A DNA stretch of 60,044 nucleotides from NCBI RefSeq assembly GCF_011762485.1, contig NZ_JAAKGI010000026.1:1-60044 (forward strand), written 5' to 3'. The translations under genes were made by a program, and so were the position numbers. The first letter of the stretch is position 1. Each line of letters begins with the position of its first letter. The notes under the pieces are model-generated. The model was given only the letters and a program-made list of their open reading frames with translations. It did not search any database and was not told the DNA's origin. Of this stretch, positions 8,045-18,013 are shown in pieces. The stretch comes from Yeosuana marina. GTDB taxonomy: Bacteria > Bacteroidota > Bacteroidia > Flavobacteriales > Flavobacteriaceae.

Positions 8045-8762
8045 ATAAAAATCACATTCCTTTTAAAATGGTTAAGTTTAAGTGATGAAACCTACTTTGG
8101 ATTGGATAAAAGCGATGTTGAAGTTGAATTTTCTCCATTACTTTATCATCCACAGTCGAAGAAGTAATATTAACTAAAAAGACCACAAATTAAGTAATAT
8201 CATAAGGTTTTGAAAAAGTTGACAACGGAAAACCATTAATTATCGCTCCTAAAAATGGAACAAATGGTATAAGTGGCATTGGATTAAACCAAGGGCATAA
8301 CCCTGGAATTATTGGCGTTAAATGAATGGCAGAAGCCAATTCCTATATAAATGACGGTCTTTTTTCAAGCAAACATGATAGATCTCACTTTGTCATCGGA
8401 CAATTACACACCATTTGGGTAACCAAAAGTGGTGGTATTTTTATAAACTTCTGGATTAACGACAGAAAGCCAAAACTATCATTTTACATGAATAATACCA
8501 ATATACTAGGAAAGATTTACGAAATATCTGTAGAACACCATAAAGACTTAAAAGTTAAACTTGAAAACGTATTTTTAGCGCCAGCATAGACGCAGAAGGA
8601 GCTTACTCAAAAACTCCAGTAGAACTTAAAATCCTTACCGAAGAATACGATATAAATCTCACTGGTTATCAAGGTTATATTCCAACAGAAACATTAAAAG
8701 CAGACAATCTAACAATTAAAGTAAGAAAATTATATAAAGATGTTATTTTAGCAATACATTAA
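8045..8762 (+). pseudogene. Decayed gene of unknown family between the two GH3 genes
   Basis: One protein can be pieced together from three frames. About 8045-8153 reads in frame 2 (KWLSLSDETYFGLDKSD and onward). About 8155-8583 reads in frame 1 but has stops at 8191, 8203 and 8323. 8580-8762 reads in frame 3 (SIDAEGAYSKTPVELK to a final stop at 8760). The pieces follow without gaps and keep protein-like composition, so this is a gene of at least 230 codons broken by two frameshifts and three stops. An 87-codon open frame from 8326 is the longest intact piece (DRSHFVIGQLHTIWVTKSGG). I do not recognise the family; the repeated beta-strand pattern suggests a beta-rich protein. Confidence 0.7.
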
Positions 8763-8791
8763 TTCAAATACCTAATACCTAAAAAACGCAA

Positions 8792-10993
8792 ATGAAGAGA
8801 AGAATTTTAGTTGTAATCTTGTTAGCAGCTTATCAAACAAGCACTTTTTCACAAACTAAACAACCCATTTATAAAGATAAAAACGCTCCCGTAGAAGCAC
8901 GTATTGATAATTTATTGAGTCTAATGACCTTAGATGAGAAAATCAAGCAAATGAATCAATGGACGTATGGTAAAAATGCCAATCCAAACAATATAGGCGA
9001 TCAAATGAGAGCTGTAAGTCCTTTAATTGGTTCTCTACTTTACAGAAGCACCAATCCTGAATACCGTAATCAAATTCAAAAAAAGGCAATGACTGAATCA
9101 AGATTGGGCATCCCTATCATTTTTGGTTTTGACGCTATTCATGGGTACAGAACGGTATTTCCAATTCCATTAGCACAATCCTGTTCTTGGAATACGGATT
9201 TGGTAAAAGAATCTTGCGAAATATCAGCCAAAGAAAGCTGGCTTTCTGGTTTAGACTGGACGTTTTCACCTATGCTTGATGTTGCCAGAGATGCTCGTTG
9301 GGGACGTGTTGCAGAGGGCTATGGCGAAGATTCTTATGCAACATCCCAGTACGCTATTGCTGCGATTGAAGGCTATCAAGGCACTAATTTAGCCAATAAA
9401 TATACCATTGCAGCCTGTTTAAAACATTATATAGGTTACAGTTTGTCTGAAGGAGGTAGAGATTACCATTACAGCGATGTTTCTATGCAAACACTTTGGG
9501 AAACTTTTATGCCACCGTTTGAAGCGGGTATTAAGGCAGGAGCAGCTACTGTAATGAGTGGGTTTAATGACATCACAGGTGTGCCTGCATCTGCTAATCA
9601 TTATACCTTAACAGAGGTTTTAAAAAACAAATGGGGACATGATGGCTTTGTGATTTCAGATTGGGGTTCTGTTCGTAATTTAGTAGAACAAGGTGTTGCT
9701 AAAGACAAAAAAGAAGCTGGAATGAAATCCTTTTTAGCAGGTGTTGAAATGGATATGGTTGATAATGTTTATGTTGATTATTTACCAGAATTGGTCGCCG
9801 AAGGCAAAGTTCCTATGACAGCTATTGATGAAGCCGTTAGAAGAATTCTTCGTGTGAAAATGAAATTAGGGCTTTTTGAAAACCCTTACGTAGATGTGGT
9901 CCCTGAGGAAAAACGGTACCTATTACCAGAATATCTAAAAGCTGCTGAAGAATTAGCCTCAGAATCCATGGTGTTGTTAAAAAACGAAAAAGAAACATTG
10001 CCAATTACTTCAAAATATAAAAGCTTAGCCATTATTGGTCCTATGGTTAAAGATTCCATAAATATTATGGGCTCTTGGGAGGGCAAAGGACAACCTAAAA
10101 ATGTTGAAACTATTTACGAAGGTTTGGAAAAAGAATTTAAAGATAAAGCAACTTTAAATTATGCCTTAGGATGTGATTTTGATGGCGAGGACCGAAACGG
10201 ATTTAAAGATGCTCTTGAAGCCGCAAGAAAATCAGACGCTGTCATTATTTTCTTAGGTGAAAAAAAACATTGGAGTGGTGAAAATGGATCACGTTCAACC
10301 ATTGCCTTACCTAAAATTCAGGAAGATTTGGTTGTAGAATTACTAAAAGCTAAAAAACCTATTATTTTAATGCTATCCAGTGGGCGACCATTAGAGCTTA
10401 TCCGATTAAATAAAATAGCTGATGCGATAGTAGAAATATGGCAACCAGGCACAATGGCTGGTTCTGCCGTTGCTGGTATTTTATCTGGCAGACACAATCC
10501 TTCAGGGAAATTATCAATAACCTTCCCACAAACAACTGGCCAGATTCCTATTTATTATAATATGCGACAATCTGCAAGACCAAAATTAGGGCACTATCAA
10601 GATATTCCCAGAGATCCTTTATATTGGTTTGGTGATGGTTTAAGCTACACAACTTATGATTATAGTGACATTAAATTATCGGCAACTCAAATTAAAAAGA
10701 ATGAACATTTAATAGCCGAAGTAGATGTCACAAACTCCGGTAACAGAGATGGCAAAGAAACCGTGTTGTGGTTCATAAACGATCCTGTCGCCAATATTTC
10801 CAGACCTATGAAAGAGCTTCAATTCTTTGAGAAAAAATTAATCAAATCTGGAGAAAAAGTAGCCTATCGTTTTGAAATAGATCCTATGCGTGATTTAAGT
10901 TACGTCGACAGTTTTGGAAACAACCATTTAGAAACCGGTGATTACTTTGTTATTGTAAATGACCAAAAAGTAAAATTTGAAATTGTAGATTAA
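8792..10993 (+). CDS. GH3 beta-glucosidase, secreted
   Basis: A 733-residue GH3 enzyme with a Sec signal peptide ending near FSQ (residue 21) and no lipobox, so it is probably free in the periplasm. It has the same domain order as the upstream GH3. The nucleophile is Asp290 in GFVISDWGS, the AACLKHYIGY motif is present, and there is a fibronectin III-like tail. Sequence divergence from the first GH3 is clear throughout, so this is an old paralogue with probably a different linkage or chain-length preference rather than a recent duplicate. The transporter gene follows after 30 bases. Confidence 0.92.
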   Translation: MKRRILVVILLAAYQTSTFSQTKQPIYKDKNAPVEARIDNLLSLMTLDEKIKQMNQWTYGKNANPNNIGDQMRAVSPLIGSLLYRSTNPEYRNQIQKKAMTESRLGIPIIFGFDAIHGYRTVFPIPLAQSCSWNTDLVKESCEISAKESWLSGLDWTFSPMLDVARDARWGRVAEGYGEDSYATSQYAIAAIEGYQGTNLANKYTIAACLKHYIGYSLSEGGRDYHYSDVSMQTLWETFMPPFEAGIKAGAATVMSGFNDITGVPASANHYTLTEVLKNKWGHDGFVISDWGSVRNLVEQGVAKDKKEAGMKSFLAGVEMDMVDNVYVDYLPELVAEGKVPMTAIDEAVRRILRVKMKLGLFENPYVDVVPEEKRYLLPEYLKAAEELASESMVLLKNEKETLPITSKYKSLAIIGPMVKDSINIMGSWEGKGQPKNVETIYEGLEKEFKDKATLNYALGCDFDGEDRNGFKDALEAARKSDAVIIFLGEKKHWSGENGSRSTIALPKIQEDLVVELLKAKKPIILMLSSGRPLELIRLNKIADAIVEIWQPGTMAGSAVAGILSGRHNPSGKLSITFPQTTGQIPIYYNMRQSARPKLGHYQDIPRDPLYWFGDGLSYTTYDYSDIKLSATQIKKNEHLIAEVDVTNSGNRDGKETVLWFINDPVANISRPMKELQFFEKKLIKSGEKVAYRFEIDPMRDLSYVDSFGNNHLETGDYFVIVNDQKVKFEIVD

Positions 10994-11023
10994 TCAAAAT
11001 TCTTAAAACGCAAAAACTAAAAA

Positions 11024-12634
11024 ATGATTACAAACACTAAGCTTTCAGTAAAAGAAAAAATAGGCTACGCACTAGGAGATGGCGCAGCAAATATAGCATG
11101 GCGAGGTGTTTCTACCTTCTTGTTTATTTTTTATACAGACGTTTTTGGTATAGACCCAGTTTCTGTTGGTTTATTAATGTTAGTTGCCAGATCTAGTGAT
11201 GGTATCAGTGATGTCTTAATGGGTGTTATTGGTGATAGGTCTAATTCAAAATATGGTAAATTCAGACCTTGGATTCTATGGACAGCAGTGCCATTAGCAC
11301 TTATTTTATCGCTGTTATTTACAGCTCCAGAATTAGGTGAGCAAGGTAAAATCGTATATGCCTATATAACCTACATACTTTTTACACTTATTTATACAGC
11401 CAATAATATTCCTTATGGCGCCCTTATGGCGGTAATGACAGGCGATGATAAAGAACGAACAAGTTTAGGCTCTTACCGTATGGTTGGTGCTTTCGCCGGT
11501 GGAATGCTCGTTCAAGGAGCACTTTTGTATTTAGTTGTTTTCTTCGGAAATGTAAACCCTAAAATTCATGTAACTGACATTCCAAACTCTTCAAACTATG
11601 AAGTTACTGTATCTGCCCCTTTAAATGTTGAAAGTGCGCGAATAAAACTAGATGAAGGCTTAGGGAAGTTTGAATATGCAGACACTACAGTTAAAGACAA
11701 CGAACCAACAGCAACAAAGAGTTTCCAAATGGAAGCTAATAAAGATTATCATTTTATAGTTTCTAATTTTAAAAATCTTACGCCCGAAAATATCACAATT
11801 ATTAATCAGAAAAAAGGCTATAGTCAATCCATGTATTTACTATCCGTGTTTTTAGCTATTTTTATGATTATAACCTTTTTATCAACTAAAGAACGTGTTC
11901 TACCACCTAAAAATCAAGAAAGTGATATTAAGAAAGATTTAAAACAACTATTTAAAAATAAACCTTGGGCCGTTTTATTGGTTATTGGTTTATTGTTTAA
12001 TATTTACACGGCGATAAAACAAGGTATGGTAGTTATTTACTTTGCACACTATTTACATAAAGAATTATTGGCTGCCAGCTTTATGATTGCGTTAACGTTA
12101 GCATCTATAGGCGGTGCCATGCTAGTAGCTCCTTTAGGTAAAAAATGGGGTAAAAAGAAGTTGTTTATTTACGCTTTAATATTTTCTGCAGCCGTAAACT
12201 GCTTGTTTATATTTTGTGGTCCTCAGGATACTACAGCTATTTTTACAATAGGTATTATTTCTGAAGCCGCATCAGCCATGTTCCCTACCCTATTATTTGT
12301 TATGTTAGGTGATGCAGCCGATTTTTCCGAATGGAAAAACGGAAGACGCGCCACTGGTTTAATATATTCGGCAGGGTCACTTGCAACCAAATTTGGCGGC
12401 GGTATTGCGGGTGCTATCATCGGCTTTGTGTTATCTTCATTTAATTATAGTGGTCAGGATGCCGCAGCCATTGAAGGTGCCATTCCTGGTATAATTATGC
12501 TTATGAGTTGGATTCCTGCTGTTATAGCATTCGGAGCCGCAGGTATCATGATGCTCTATCCTCTTGATAAAGAAAAAATGGATCTCATAACATCCGATTT
12601 AAACGCTAAGAGAAAAGCACAACTAACAGATTAA
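11024..12634 (+). CDS. GPH-family sugar:cation symporter with a large periplasmic insert
   Basis: A 536-residue inner-membrane transporter of the glycoside-pentoside-hexuronide family within the MFS. The N terminus (KEKIGYALGDGAANIAWRG), the DRSNSKYGKFRPWIL loop and the NNIPYGALMAVMTGD stretch are family hallmarks. Twelve membrane segments are expected. Usual length is about 440-480 residues; the extra length is a hydrophilic segment of about 92 residues (about 176-268) between segments 5 and 6, which should face the periplasm. It would import glucose or short beta-gluco-oligosaccharides released by the GH3 enzymes. The next gene, a GH1, could cleave them inside the cell. Confidence 0.88.
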   Translation: MITNTKLSVKEKIGYALGDGAANIAWRGVSTFLFIFYTDVFGIDPVSVGLLMLVARSSDGISDVLMGVIGDRSNSKYGKFRPWILWTAVPLALILSLLFTAPELGEQGKIVYAYITYILFTLIYTANNIPYGALMAVMTGDDKERTSLGSYRMVGAFAGGMLVQGALLYLVVFFGNVNPKIHVTDIPNSSNYEVTVSAPLNVESARIKLDEGLGKFEYADTTVKDNEPTATKSFQMEANKDYHFIVSNFKNLTPENITIINQKKGYSQSMYLLSVFLAIFMIITFLSTKERVLPPKNQESDIKKDLKQLFKNKPWAVLLVIGLLFNIYTAIKQGMVVIYFAHYLHKELLAASFMIALTLASIGGAMLVAPLGKKWGKKKLFIYALIFSAAVNCLFIFCGPQDTTAIFTIGIISEAASAMFPTLLFVMLGDAADFSEWKNGRRATGLIYSAGSLATKFGGGIAGAIIGFVLSSFNYSGQDAAAIEGAIPGIIMLMSWIPAVIAFGAAGIMMLYPLDKEKMDLITSDLNAKRKAQLTD

Positions 12635-12652
12635 AAATTGTATTTATATAAA

Positions 12653-14035
12653 ATGAAAACATTTCCAAACGATTTTATCTGGGGTACTGCAACCTCATCT
12701 TACCAAATTGAAGGAGCAGCAGCTGCTGATGGCAAAGGACCATCTATATGGGATGCCTTTTCAAGTATTCCAGGTAAGACTTTTAATGGCGAAACAGGAG
12801 AAATTGCTTGTGACCATTATCATAAATTTAGAGAAGATATCCAGTTAATGAAAAACATGGGTGTTAAAGCTTATCGATTTTCTATAGCATGGGCTAGAAT
12901 TATGCCTACGGGAAAAGACACTATTAACGAAGCAGGTATTGCTTTTTATAATGAATTAATTGACAACTTACTTGAAGCTGATATTACACCTTGGGTGACT
13001 TTATATCATTGGGATTTACCTTTGGCGCTTCAGCTTGAGGATGATGGTTGGCTGGGAAAAAATATTACTGATTATTTTGCAAACTATGCAAATGTTTGTT
13101 TTGAACGTTTTGGTGATCGTGTTAAAAACTGGATTACTTTGAACGAATCATGGGTGGTAGCTATTTTAGGTTATGGACAAGGCGTTTTTGCTCCAGGAAG
13201 AATATCAACTTCCGAACCTTATTTAGCAGCACACCATTTAATTTTGGCTCATGCCAAAGCAGTACAAATTTTTAGAAATAGCTATGCCCATCAAAATGGA
13301 CGAATTGGTATTACTAATAATTGTGATTGGAGAGAGCCACTAACAGATAGTCAAGAAGATAAAGATGCCGCAGAAAGAGCTCTTGAATTTTTCTTGGCTT
13401 GGTTCGCAGATCCTATCTACAAAGGTGATTATCCACAGGTTATGAAAGAGCGTTTGGGTGATAGATTACCGAAATTCTCTAAAGAAGAAAAGGTAATGAT
13501 TAAAGGAACGTCCGATTTCTTCGGCCTTAACCATTATACAACTATGTATGCTGCCCATTCAGATGGAACCAATAAAGACACTAATGTGTATGGTAATGGT
13601 GGTATTTCTGAAGACCAAGATGTTGATTTATCTTTAGACCCAGAATGGAAAGTCACACTCATGCAATGGGCTGTAGTTCCTTGGGGATGTAAAAAAATGT
13701 TACATTGGATAAAAGACAGGTATGACAATCCAAATATCTATATTACTGAAAATGGATGTTCTTACTCGGATGAATTGATTAATGGTGAAGTTGATGACCA
13801 AGAGCGATTAAACTTTTATAAGCACTATTTAGAATCCTGTCAAGAAGCCATAAGCGAAGGTGTTAAACTTAAAGGCTATTTTGCCTGGTCGTTTATGGAT
13901 AATTTTGAGTGGGCTTCTGGCTATAAAATGCGTTTTGGTTTACATTACGTTGATTTTAAAACATTAGAACGCATCCCGAAAAAATCGGCACTTTGGTTTA
14001 GAGACGTCACCGCAAAAAACAGTGTTGATTTTTAA
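12653..14035 (+). CDS. GH1 beta-glucosidase, cytoplasmic
   Basis: A GH1 enzyme of 460 residues when started at the ATG at 12653 (MKTFPNDFIWG); a start five codons earlier at 12638 is open but adds residues not usual in the family. Acid/base Glu165 lies in TLNES and nucleophile Glu366 in ITENG. The SSYQIEGAA motif near the start is the sugar-binding N-terminal signature. There is no signal peptide, so it acts in the cytoplasm on cellobiose- or laminaribiose-like sugars brought in by the transporter encoded 18 bases upstream. Full length for the family. Confidence 0.93.
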   Translation: MKTFPNDFIWGTATSSYQIEGAAAADGKGPSIWDAFSSIPGKTFNGETGEIACDHYHKFREDIQLMKNMGVKAYRFSIAWARIMPTGKDTINEAGIAFYNELIDNLLEADITPWVTLYHWDLPLALQLEDDGWLGKNITDYFANYANVCFERFGDRVKNWITLNESWVVAILGYGQGVFAPGRISTSEPYLAAHHLILAHAKAVQIFRNSYAHQNGRIGITNNCDWREPLTDSQEDKDAAERALEFFLAWFADPIYKGDYPQVMKERLGDRLPKFSKEEKVMIKGTSDFFGLNHYTTMYAAHSDGTNKDTNVYGNGGISEDQDVDLSLDPEWKVTLMQWAVVPWGCKKMLHWIKDRYDNPNIYITENGCSYSDELINGEVDDQERLNFYKHYLESCQEAISEGVKLKGYFAWSFMDNFEWASGYKMRFGLHYVDFKTLERIPKKSALWFRDVTAKNSVDF

Positions 14036-14077
14036 ATCAATCTAATATAAAAATAATATAAACTAAAACAGAATAAC

Positions 14078-15070
14078 ATGAGTTACATAGCAGACGAAAA
14101 ACGATACGATACGATGCAATACAACCGTTGTGGAAAAAGCGGTATAAATTTACCTTTAGTTTCACTAGGTTTATGGCATAACTTTGGAGGTATTGATGTT
14201 TTTGAAAATGGACGAGAAATGATTCTTAAAGCCTTCGATTTAGGAATTACACACTTCGATTTAGCAAACAATTACGGACCACCAGCAGGTTCAGCTGAAG
14301 AAAATTTCGGAAAGGTATTAAACACCGACTTAAAAGCTTACAGAGACGAAATGATTATTACATCTAAAGCTGGCTGGGGCATGTGGCCGGGACCTTATGG
14401 TGATTTTGGTTCTCGAAAATATTTAATTGCAAGTTGCGACCAAAGTTTAAAACGTATGGGATTAGAATATGTAGATATTTTCTATAGCCATAGACCAGAC
14501 CCTAGTACACCTGTTGAAGAAACCATGAGGGCTTTAGACCAAATTGTGCGATCTGGAAAAGCACTATACGCCGGAATTTCATCCTACAGCCCAGAACAAT
14601 CTAAAAAAGCCTTCGAAATTTTAAAAGAATTAGGAACGCCTTGTTTAGTACATCAACCATCTTACAGCATGTTTAATAGATGGATAGAAGATGGCCTATT
14701 AGATGTTTTGGAAGACCACGGCGTTGGTTCGGTTGTTTTTAGTCCGTTGTTTCAAGGGCTTTTAACCGATAAGTATTTAAATGGTATTCCAGAAGGTTCA
14801 AGAGCATCAAAACCAAATAGTTTCTTAACCTCAGCAGATATTAACGAAAAAAACATTGGCAAAGTAATCGCTTTAAACGAAATCGCTAAAAAAAGAGGAC
14901 AAAAAATGTCTCAATTGGCATTAGCATGGGTTTTAAGAGATAAAAGAGTGACTTCTGTTATTATTGGAGCAAGTAAAGTGTCACATATTACGGATGCGGT
15001 TGGTATCCAAAACAATCTTGAATTCTCATCGGAAGAATTACAAGCTATTGAAACGATTTTAAAAGCTTAA
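14078..15070 (+). CDS. Aldo/keto reductase (YghZ/Gpr-like)
   Basis: A 330-residue NADPH-dependent aldo/keto reductase. The catalytic set is visible: Asp and Tyr in FDLANNYG, Lys in ITSKAGWG, His in YSHRPDP. The N-terminal MQYNRCGKSGINLPLVSLG and the FSPLFQGLLTDKYL loop are typical of the L-glyceraldehyde-3-phosphate reductase group. It is the last gene of the glucan locus, 42 bases after the GH1 gene. Its substrate here is unknown; members are often found in sugar-use loci and may reduce oxidised or reactive sugar products. No clear terminator was seen before the convergent gene. Confidence 0.85.
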   Translation: MSYIADEKRYDTMQYNRCGKSGINLPLVSLGLWHNFGGIDVFENGREMILKAFDLGITHFDLANNYGPPAGSAEENFGKVLNTDLKAYRDEMIITSKAGWGMWPGPYGDFGSRKYLIASCDQSLKRMGLEYVDIFYSHRPDPSTPVEETMRALDQIVRSGKALYAGISSYSPEQSKKAFEILKELGTPCLVHQPSYSMFNRWIEDGLLDVLEDHGVGSVVFSPLFQGLLTDKYLNGIPEGSRASKPNSFLTSADINEKNIGKVIALNEIAKKRGQKMSQLALAWVLRDKRVTSVIIGASKVSHITDAVGIQNNLEFSSEELQAIETILKA

Positions 15071-15217
15071 AATCAATTTTATTCTTTTATTGCTTGTTTG
15101 TTTGTAGTAATTCTTCAAGTTAAGTATTATTTAATGGAGAACCAGACCCCAATGAATGACACGTTTTTATTTTTTATTATAAAAGGTGTTTTATGGTCTT
15201 TGTTCTTACGTAGAGTA

Positions 15218-17911
15218 TCAATCAAGACAATGTAATTTATCAATAAAAAATTCTTTGTATTTAACACTATTTATTTCAAAGGGATATTTCGTGCCTCTAA
15301 ATTTTAATGATTTAATTGGTGATTTTTTTAATATGGCTATTTGCGAACTGGATAACTTTCCTTTCAATTTAAAGTTACCACAATCAATATCCCAAGAATG
15401 ATAAAAAGTTACTACTTGATTATTTTCAAGCTTCACTCTAACATAAGATCTATTGTTTGAAAGATAACTTACACAACCCAAATCTTGTTCTAAATTAAAA
15501 AACACATACTCACGCTGTCCTTGTTTATATAACTCAATAGTAAGGTTATCATTCACTTTATAGGGAATGGTTCTAATGATCTTGACATTGTCAATATCAT
15601 CAAATTCATTCATGCTATAATTACATGTATTACGAAGGCCCGTTGTATCTGATTCTGGCGTCTTCTTCTCTTCTAAAACTTTAGCAATAGAGTCCTCATG
15701 TTTTTTTGCATTTATGTCCTCTTGATTTTGTCTAACTAATTCTTGATGCTCTTGTTGATGCTTTTGCTCATCTACTACTTTGGCAATAGAGTCTTGACGT
15801 TGTTTTTCTCTTTTCTCTTCTTCGTTCTTTCTCAAAGCCTCTTGTAATTCTTGCTGATGTTTTTTCTCTTCTGAAACTTTAGCTAAAGAGTCCTCTAGCC
15901 TCTTAGCGTTTATGTATTCTTCGTTCTTTCTTGCCAACTCTTGAAGCTCTTGTTGCTTCTTTTGTTCTTCTGCCGCTTTGGCAATCGAGTCCTTTCGTCT
16001 TATTTCCTTGAGATATTCTTGATTTCGTCTAGCTAACTCCTCTAATTCTTGCTGTTTCTTCTCTGATTCTTTAACTCTAGAAATTGAATCTTGTCGTTGC
16101 TTTTCTCTTATAGCCTGTTCCAGAAGTTCTTGTTGCTTCTTTTCTGCTTCTTTTACTTTATCTATAGAATCCTCTCGTCTCTTGGCATTAAGATACTCTT
16201 GGTTTCTTCTTGCAAGCTCTTGAAGTTCTTGTTGCTTCTTTTGTTCTTCTTTGACTCTAGAAATGGAATCTACTCGTTGCTGTTCAATCTTAGCCTCTTT
16301 TTTCTTTCTTGCTAATTCTTGTTGTTTCTTTACTTCTTCTTTAATCTTGACTATAGAATCTTCACTTCTTTTGGCATTAAGGTACTCTTGATTTCTTCTT
16401 GCAAGCTCCTGAAGTTCTTGTTGCTTCCTTTCTGCTTCTTCTCTAACTTTAACTATAGAATCTTGTCGTTGTTTTTTCTCTCTCGCTTCTTCGTTCTTTC
16501 TTAAAGCCTCTTGTAATTCTTGCTGACGTTTTTTCTCTTGTGAAACTTTAGCTAAAGAGTCCTCTAGCCTCTTAGTTTTTATGTACTCTTCGTTCTTTCT
16601 TGCCAGTTCTTCAAGCTCCTGTTGTTTCTTTGCTTCTTCTTTAATCTTGGCTATAGAATCTTCACTTCTTTTGGCATTAAGGTACTCTTGATTTCTTCTT
16701 GCAAGCTCTTGAAGTTCTTGTTGCTTCTTTTGTGCTTCTTCTTTAACTTTAACTATAGAATCTTGTCGTTGTTTTTCCTCTCTCGCTTCTTCGTTCTTTC
16801 TTAATGCCTCTTGTAATTCTTGCTGACGTTTTTTATCTTGTGAAACTTTAGCTAAAGAGTCCTCTAGCCTCTTAGTTTTTATGTACTCTTCGTTTTTTCT
16901 TGCCAGTTCTTCAAGCTCTTGTTGTTTCTTTTGCTCTTCTACTACTTTGGCAATTGAGTCTTTACGTCGTTTTTCCTTTAAATAATCTTGATTTCGTCTA
17001 GCTAGCTCCTCAAGTTCTTGTTGTTTCATTTCTGATTCTTTAACGCTAGAAATGGAATCTTGTCGTTGCTTTTCTCTTATAGCCTGTTCCTGAAGCTCTT
17101 GTTGCTTCTTTTGCTCTTCTACTACCATGGCAATGGAATCTTGACGTCCCTTTTCCTTTAGATACTCTTGATTTCGTCTAGCTAGCTCCTCAAGTTTTTG
17201 TTGACGTTTTTTCTCTTCTAAAACTTTAGCTATAGAATCCTCTCGTCTCTTAGTTTTAATGTATTCTTCGTTCTTTCTTACCAACTCTTGAAGCTCTTGT
17301 TGACGTTTTTGCTCTTCTGCCGCTTTGGCAATTGAGTCTTTACGTCTTGTTTCCATGAGATATTCTTGATTTCGTCTAGCTAACGCCTCTAAGTCTTGCT
17401 GTTTCTTCTCTGATTCTTCAACTTTAGCTATAGAATCTTGTATTATCTTTTTCCTTTTAGCTTGTTCCTGAAGTTCTTGTTGTTTCTTTTTCTCTTCTAC
17501 TACTTTAGCTATGGAATCCTCATGTTGTGTTCTCTCTTCAAACCCTCGATTCTTTCTTACAATTTCCTGTATTTTACGTCTTCTATCTTCTTCTTGTTTT
17601 AAAGCCTCTATTCTTTGTTTTTCTTGATAAGCATAAAACAAATCCATCATGTCTTCAGTGACCACTAAATATTGTGAATCGACAAAACCTTCCCACTCTT
17701 TATACTTTATTTTGTATTTATCCTTACCTAAATAATCAATAACAATACATTTCTCATGATTTTCAAATTCAACTAATGGATTGGAAAAATTATCAATATT
17801 TTCATATAAAGCCCCGTCCTGAGAAAACTCAGTCTCTATATTTATTTCTTGTGAAAATAAATTTAAAGATAAGCCTAAATAAAAAAGAATGAAGTAAACA
17901 TATTTAGTCAT
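15218..17911 (-). CDS. Exported SH3-like protein with a giant charged helical repeat region
   Basis: An 897-residue protein with a signal peptide (cleavage near LFSQ, residue 20). Residues of about 35-85 resemble a small SH3-like barrel (IDYLGKDKYKIKYKEWEGFV). Residues of about 85-750 are rich in E, K, R and Q with almost no Pro or Gly. They contain about 20 copies of a unit of about 32 residues built on DSIAKV, EEQKKQQELQELARRNQEY and KRR. The last 145 residues form a beta-rich domain with five Cys. The middle part should be one very long helix or coiled coil spanning the periplasm or linking envelope layers. I do not recognise a named family. Its genomic neighbours give no functional hint. 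Confidence 0.85.
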   Translation of the reverse strand: MTKYVYFILFYLGLSLNLFSQEINIETEFSQDGALYENIDNFSNPLVEFENHEKCIVIDYLGKDKYKIKYKEWEGFVDSQYLVVTEDMMDLFYAYQEKQRIEALKQEEDRRRKIQEIVRKNRGFEERTQHEDSIAKVVEEKKKQQELQEQAKRKKIIQDSIAKVEESEKKQQDLEALARRNQEYLMETRRKDSIAKAAEEQKRQQELQELVRKNEEYIKTKRREDSIAKVLEEKKRQQKLEELARRNQEYLKEKGRQDSIAMVVEEQKKQQELQEQAIREKQRQDSISSVKESEMKQQELEELARRNQDYLKEKRRKDSIAKVVEEQKKQQELEELARKNEEYIKTKRLEDSLAKVSQDKKRQQELQEALRKNEEAREEKQRQDSIVKVKEEAQKKQQELQELARRNQEYLNAKRSEDSIAKIKEEAKKQQELEELARKNEEYIKTKRLEDSLAKVSQEKKRQQELQEALRKNEEAREKKQRQDSIVKVREEAERKQQELQELARRNQEYLNAKRSEDSIVKIKEEVKKQQELARKKKEAKIEQQRVDSISRVKEEQKKQQELQELARRNQEYLNAKRREDSIDKVKEAEKKQQELLEQAIREKQRQDSISRVKESEKKQQELEELARRNQEYLKEIRRKDSIAKAAEEQKKQQELQELARKNEEYINAKRLEDSLAKVSEEKKHQQELQEALRKNEEEKREKQRQDSIAKVVDEQKHQQEHQELVRQNQEDINAKKHEDSIAKVLEEKKTPESDTTGLRNTCNYSMNEFDDIDNVKIIRTIPYKVNDNLTIELYKQGQREYVFFNLEQDLGCVSYLSNNRSYVRVKLENNQVVTFYHSWDIDCGNFKLKGKLSSSQIAILKKSPIKSLKFRGTKYPFEINSVKYKEFFIDKLHCLD
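15662..17521 (-). repeat. Tandem coding repeat (about 96 bp unit, 20 copies)
   Basis: DNA of the repeat region of the 897-residue protein. The DSI/DSL-KV core recurs 20 times between residues 131 and 750, at a mean spacing of 32 residues. Unit types alternate, and several blocks (for example those with KTKRLEDSLAKV and NAKRSEDSI) are near-identical, pointing to repeated internal duplication. Confidence 0.85.
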
Positions 17912-17986
17912 AAAAAAACTTAAGATAATTGGGGTTTACAAATCTGTAATGTATTTGTCTTTTTATTTAATTGTAATTGTATAGTT

Positions 17987-18013
17987 CAAAAATAAAACAA
18001 TTCTTTTACTCAA
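17987..18013 (-). promoter_or_regulatory. Possible promoter of the repeat-protein gene
   Basis: On the minus strand TATTTTTG (17987-17994) matches TAnnTTTG, and a TTG lies 16 bases upstream of it (18011-18013). This would leave a leader of about 70 bases before the ATG at 17911. The spacing is at the short end for Bacteroidota promoters. Confidence 0.4.

Noticed and set aside
16091..16804. Leu/Phe-rich plus-strand open frames that look like membrane proteins
   Set aside because: They are antisense shadows of the Glu/Lys/Arg-rich repeat region and repeat with the same period.
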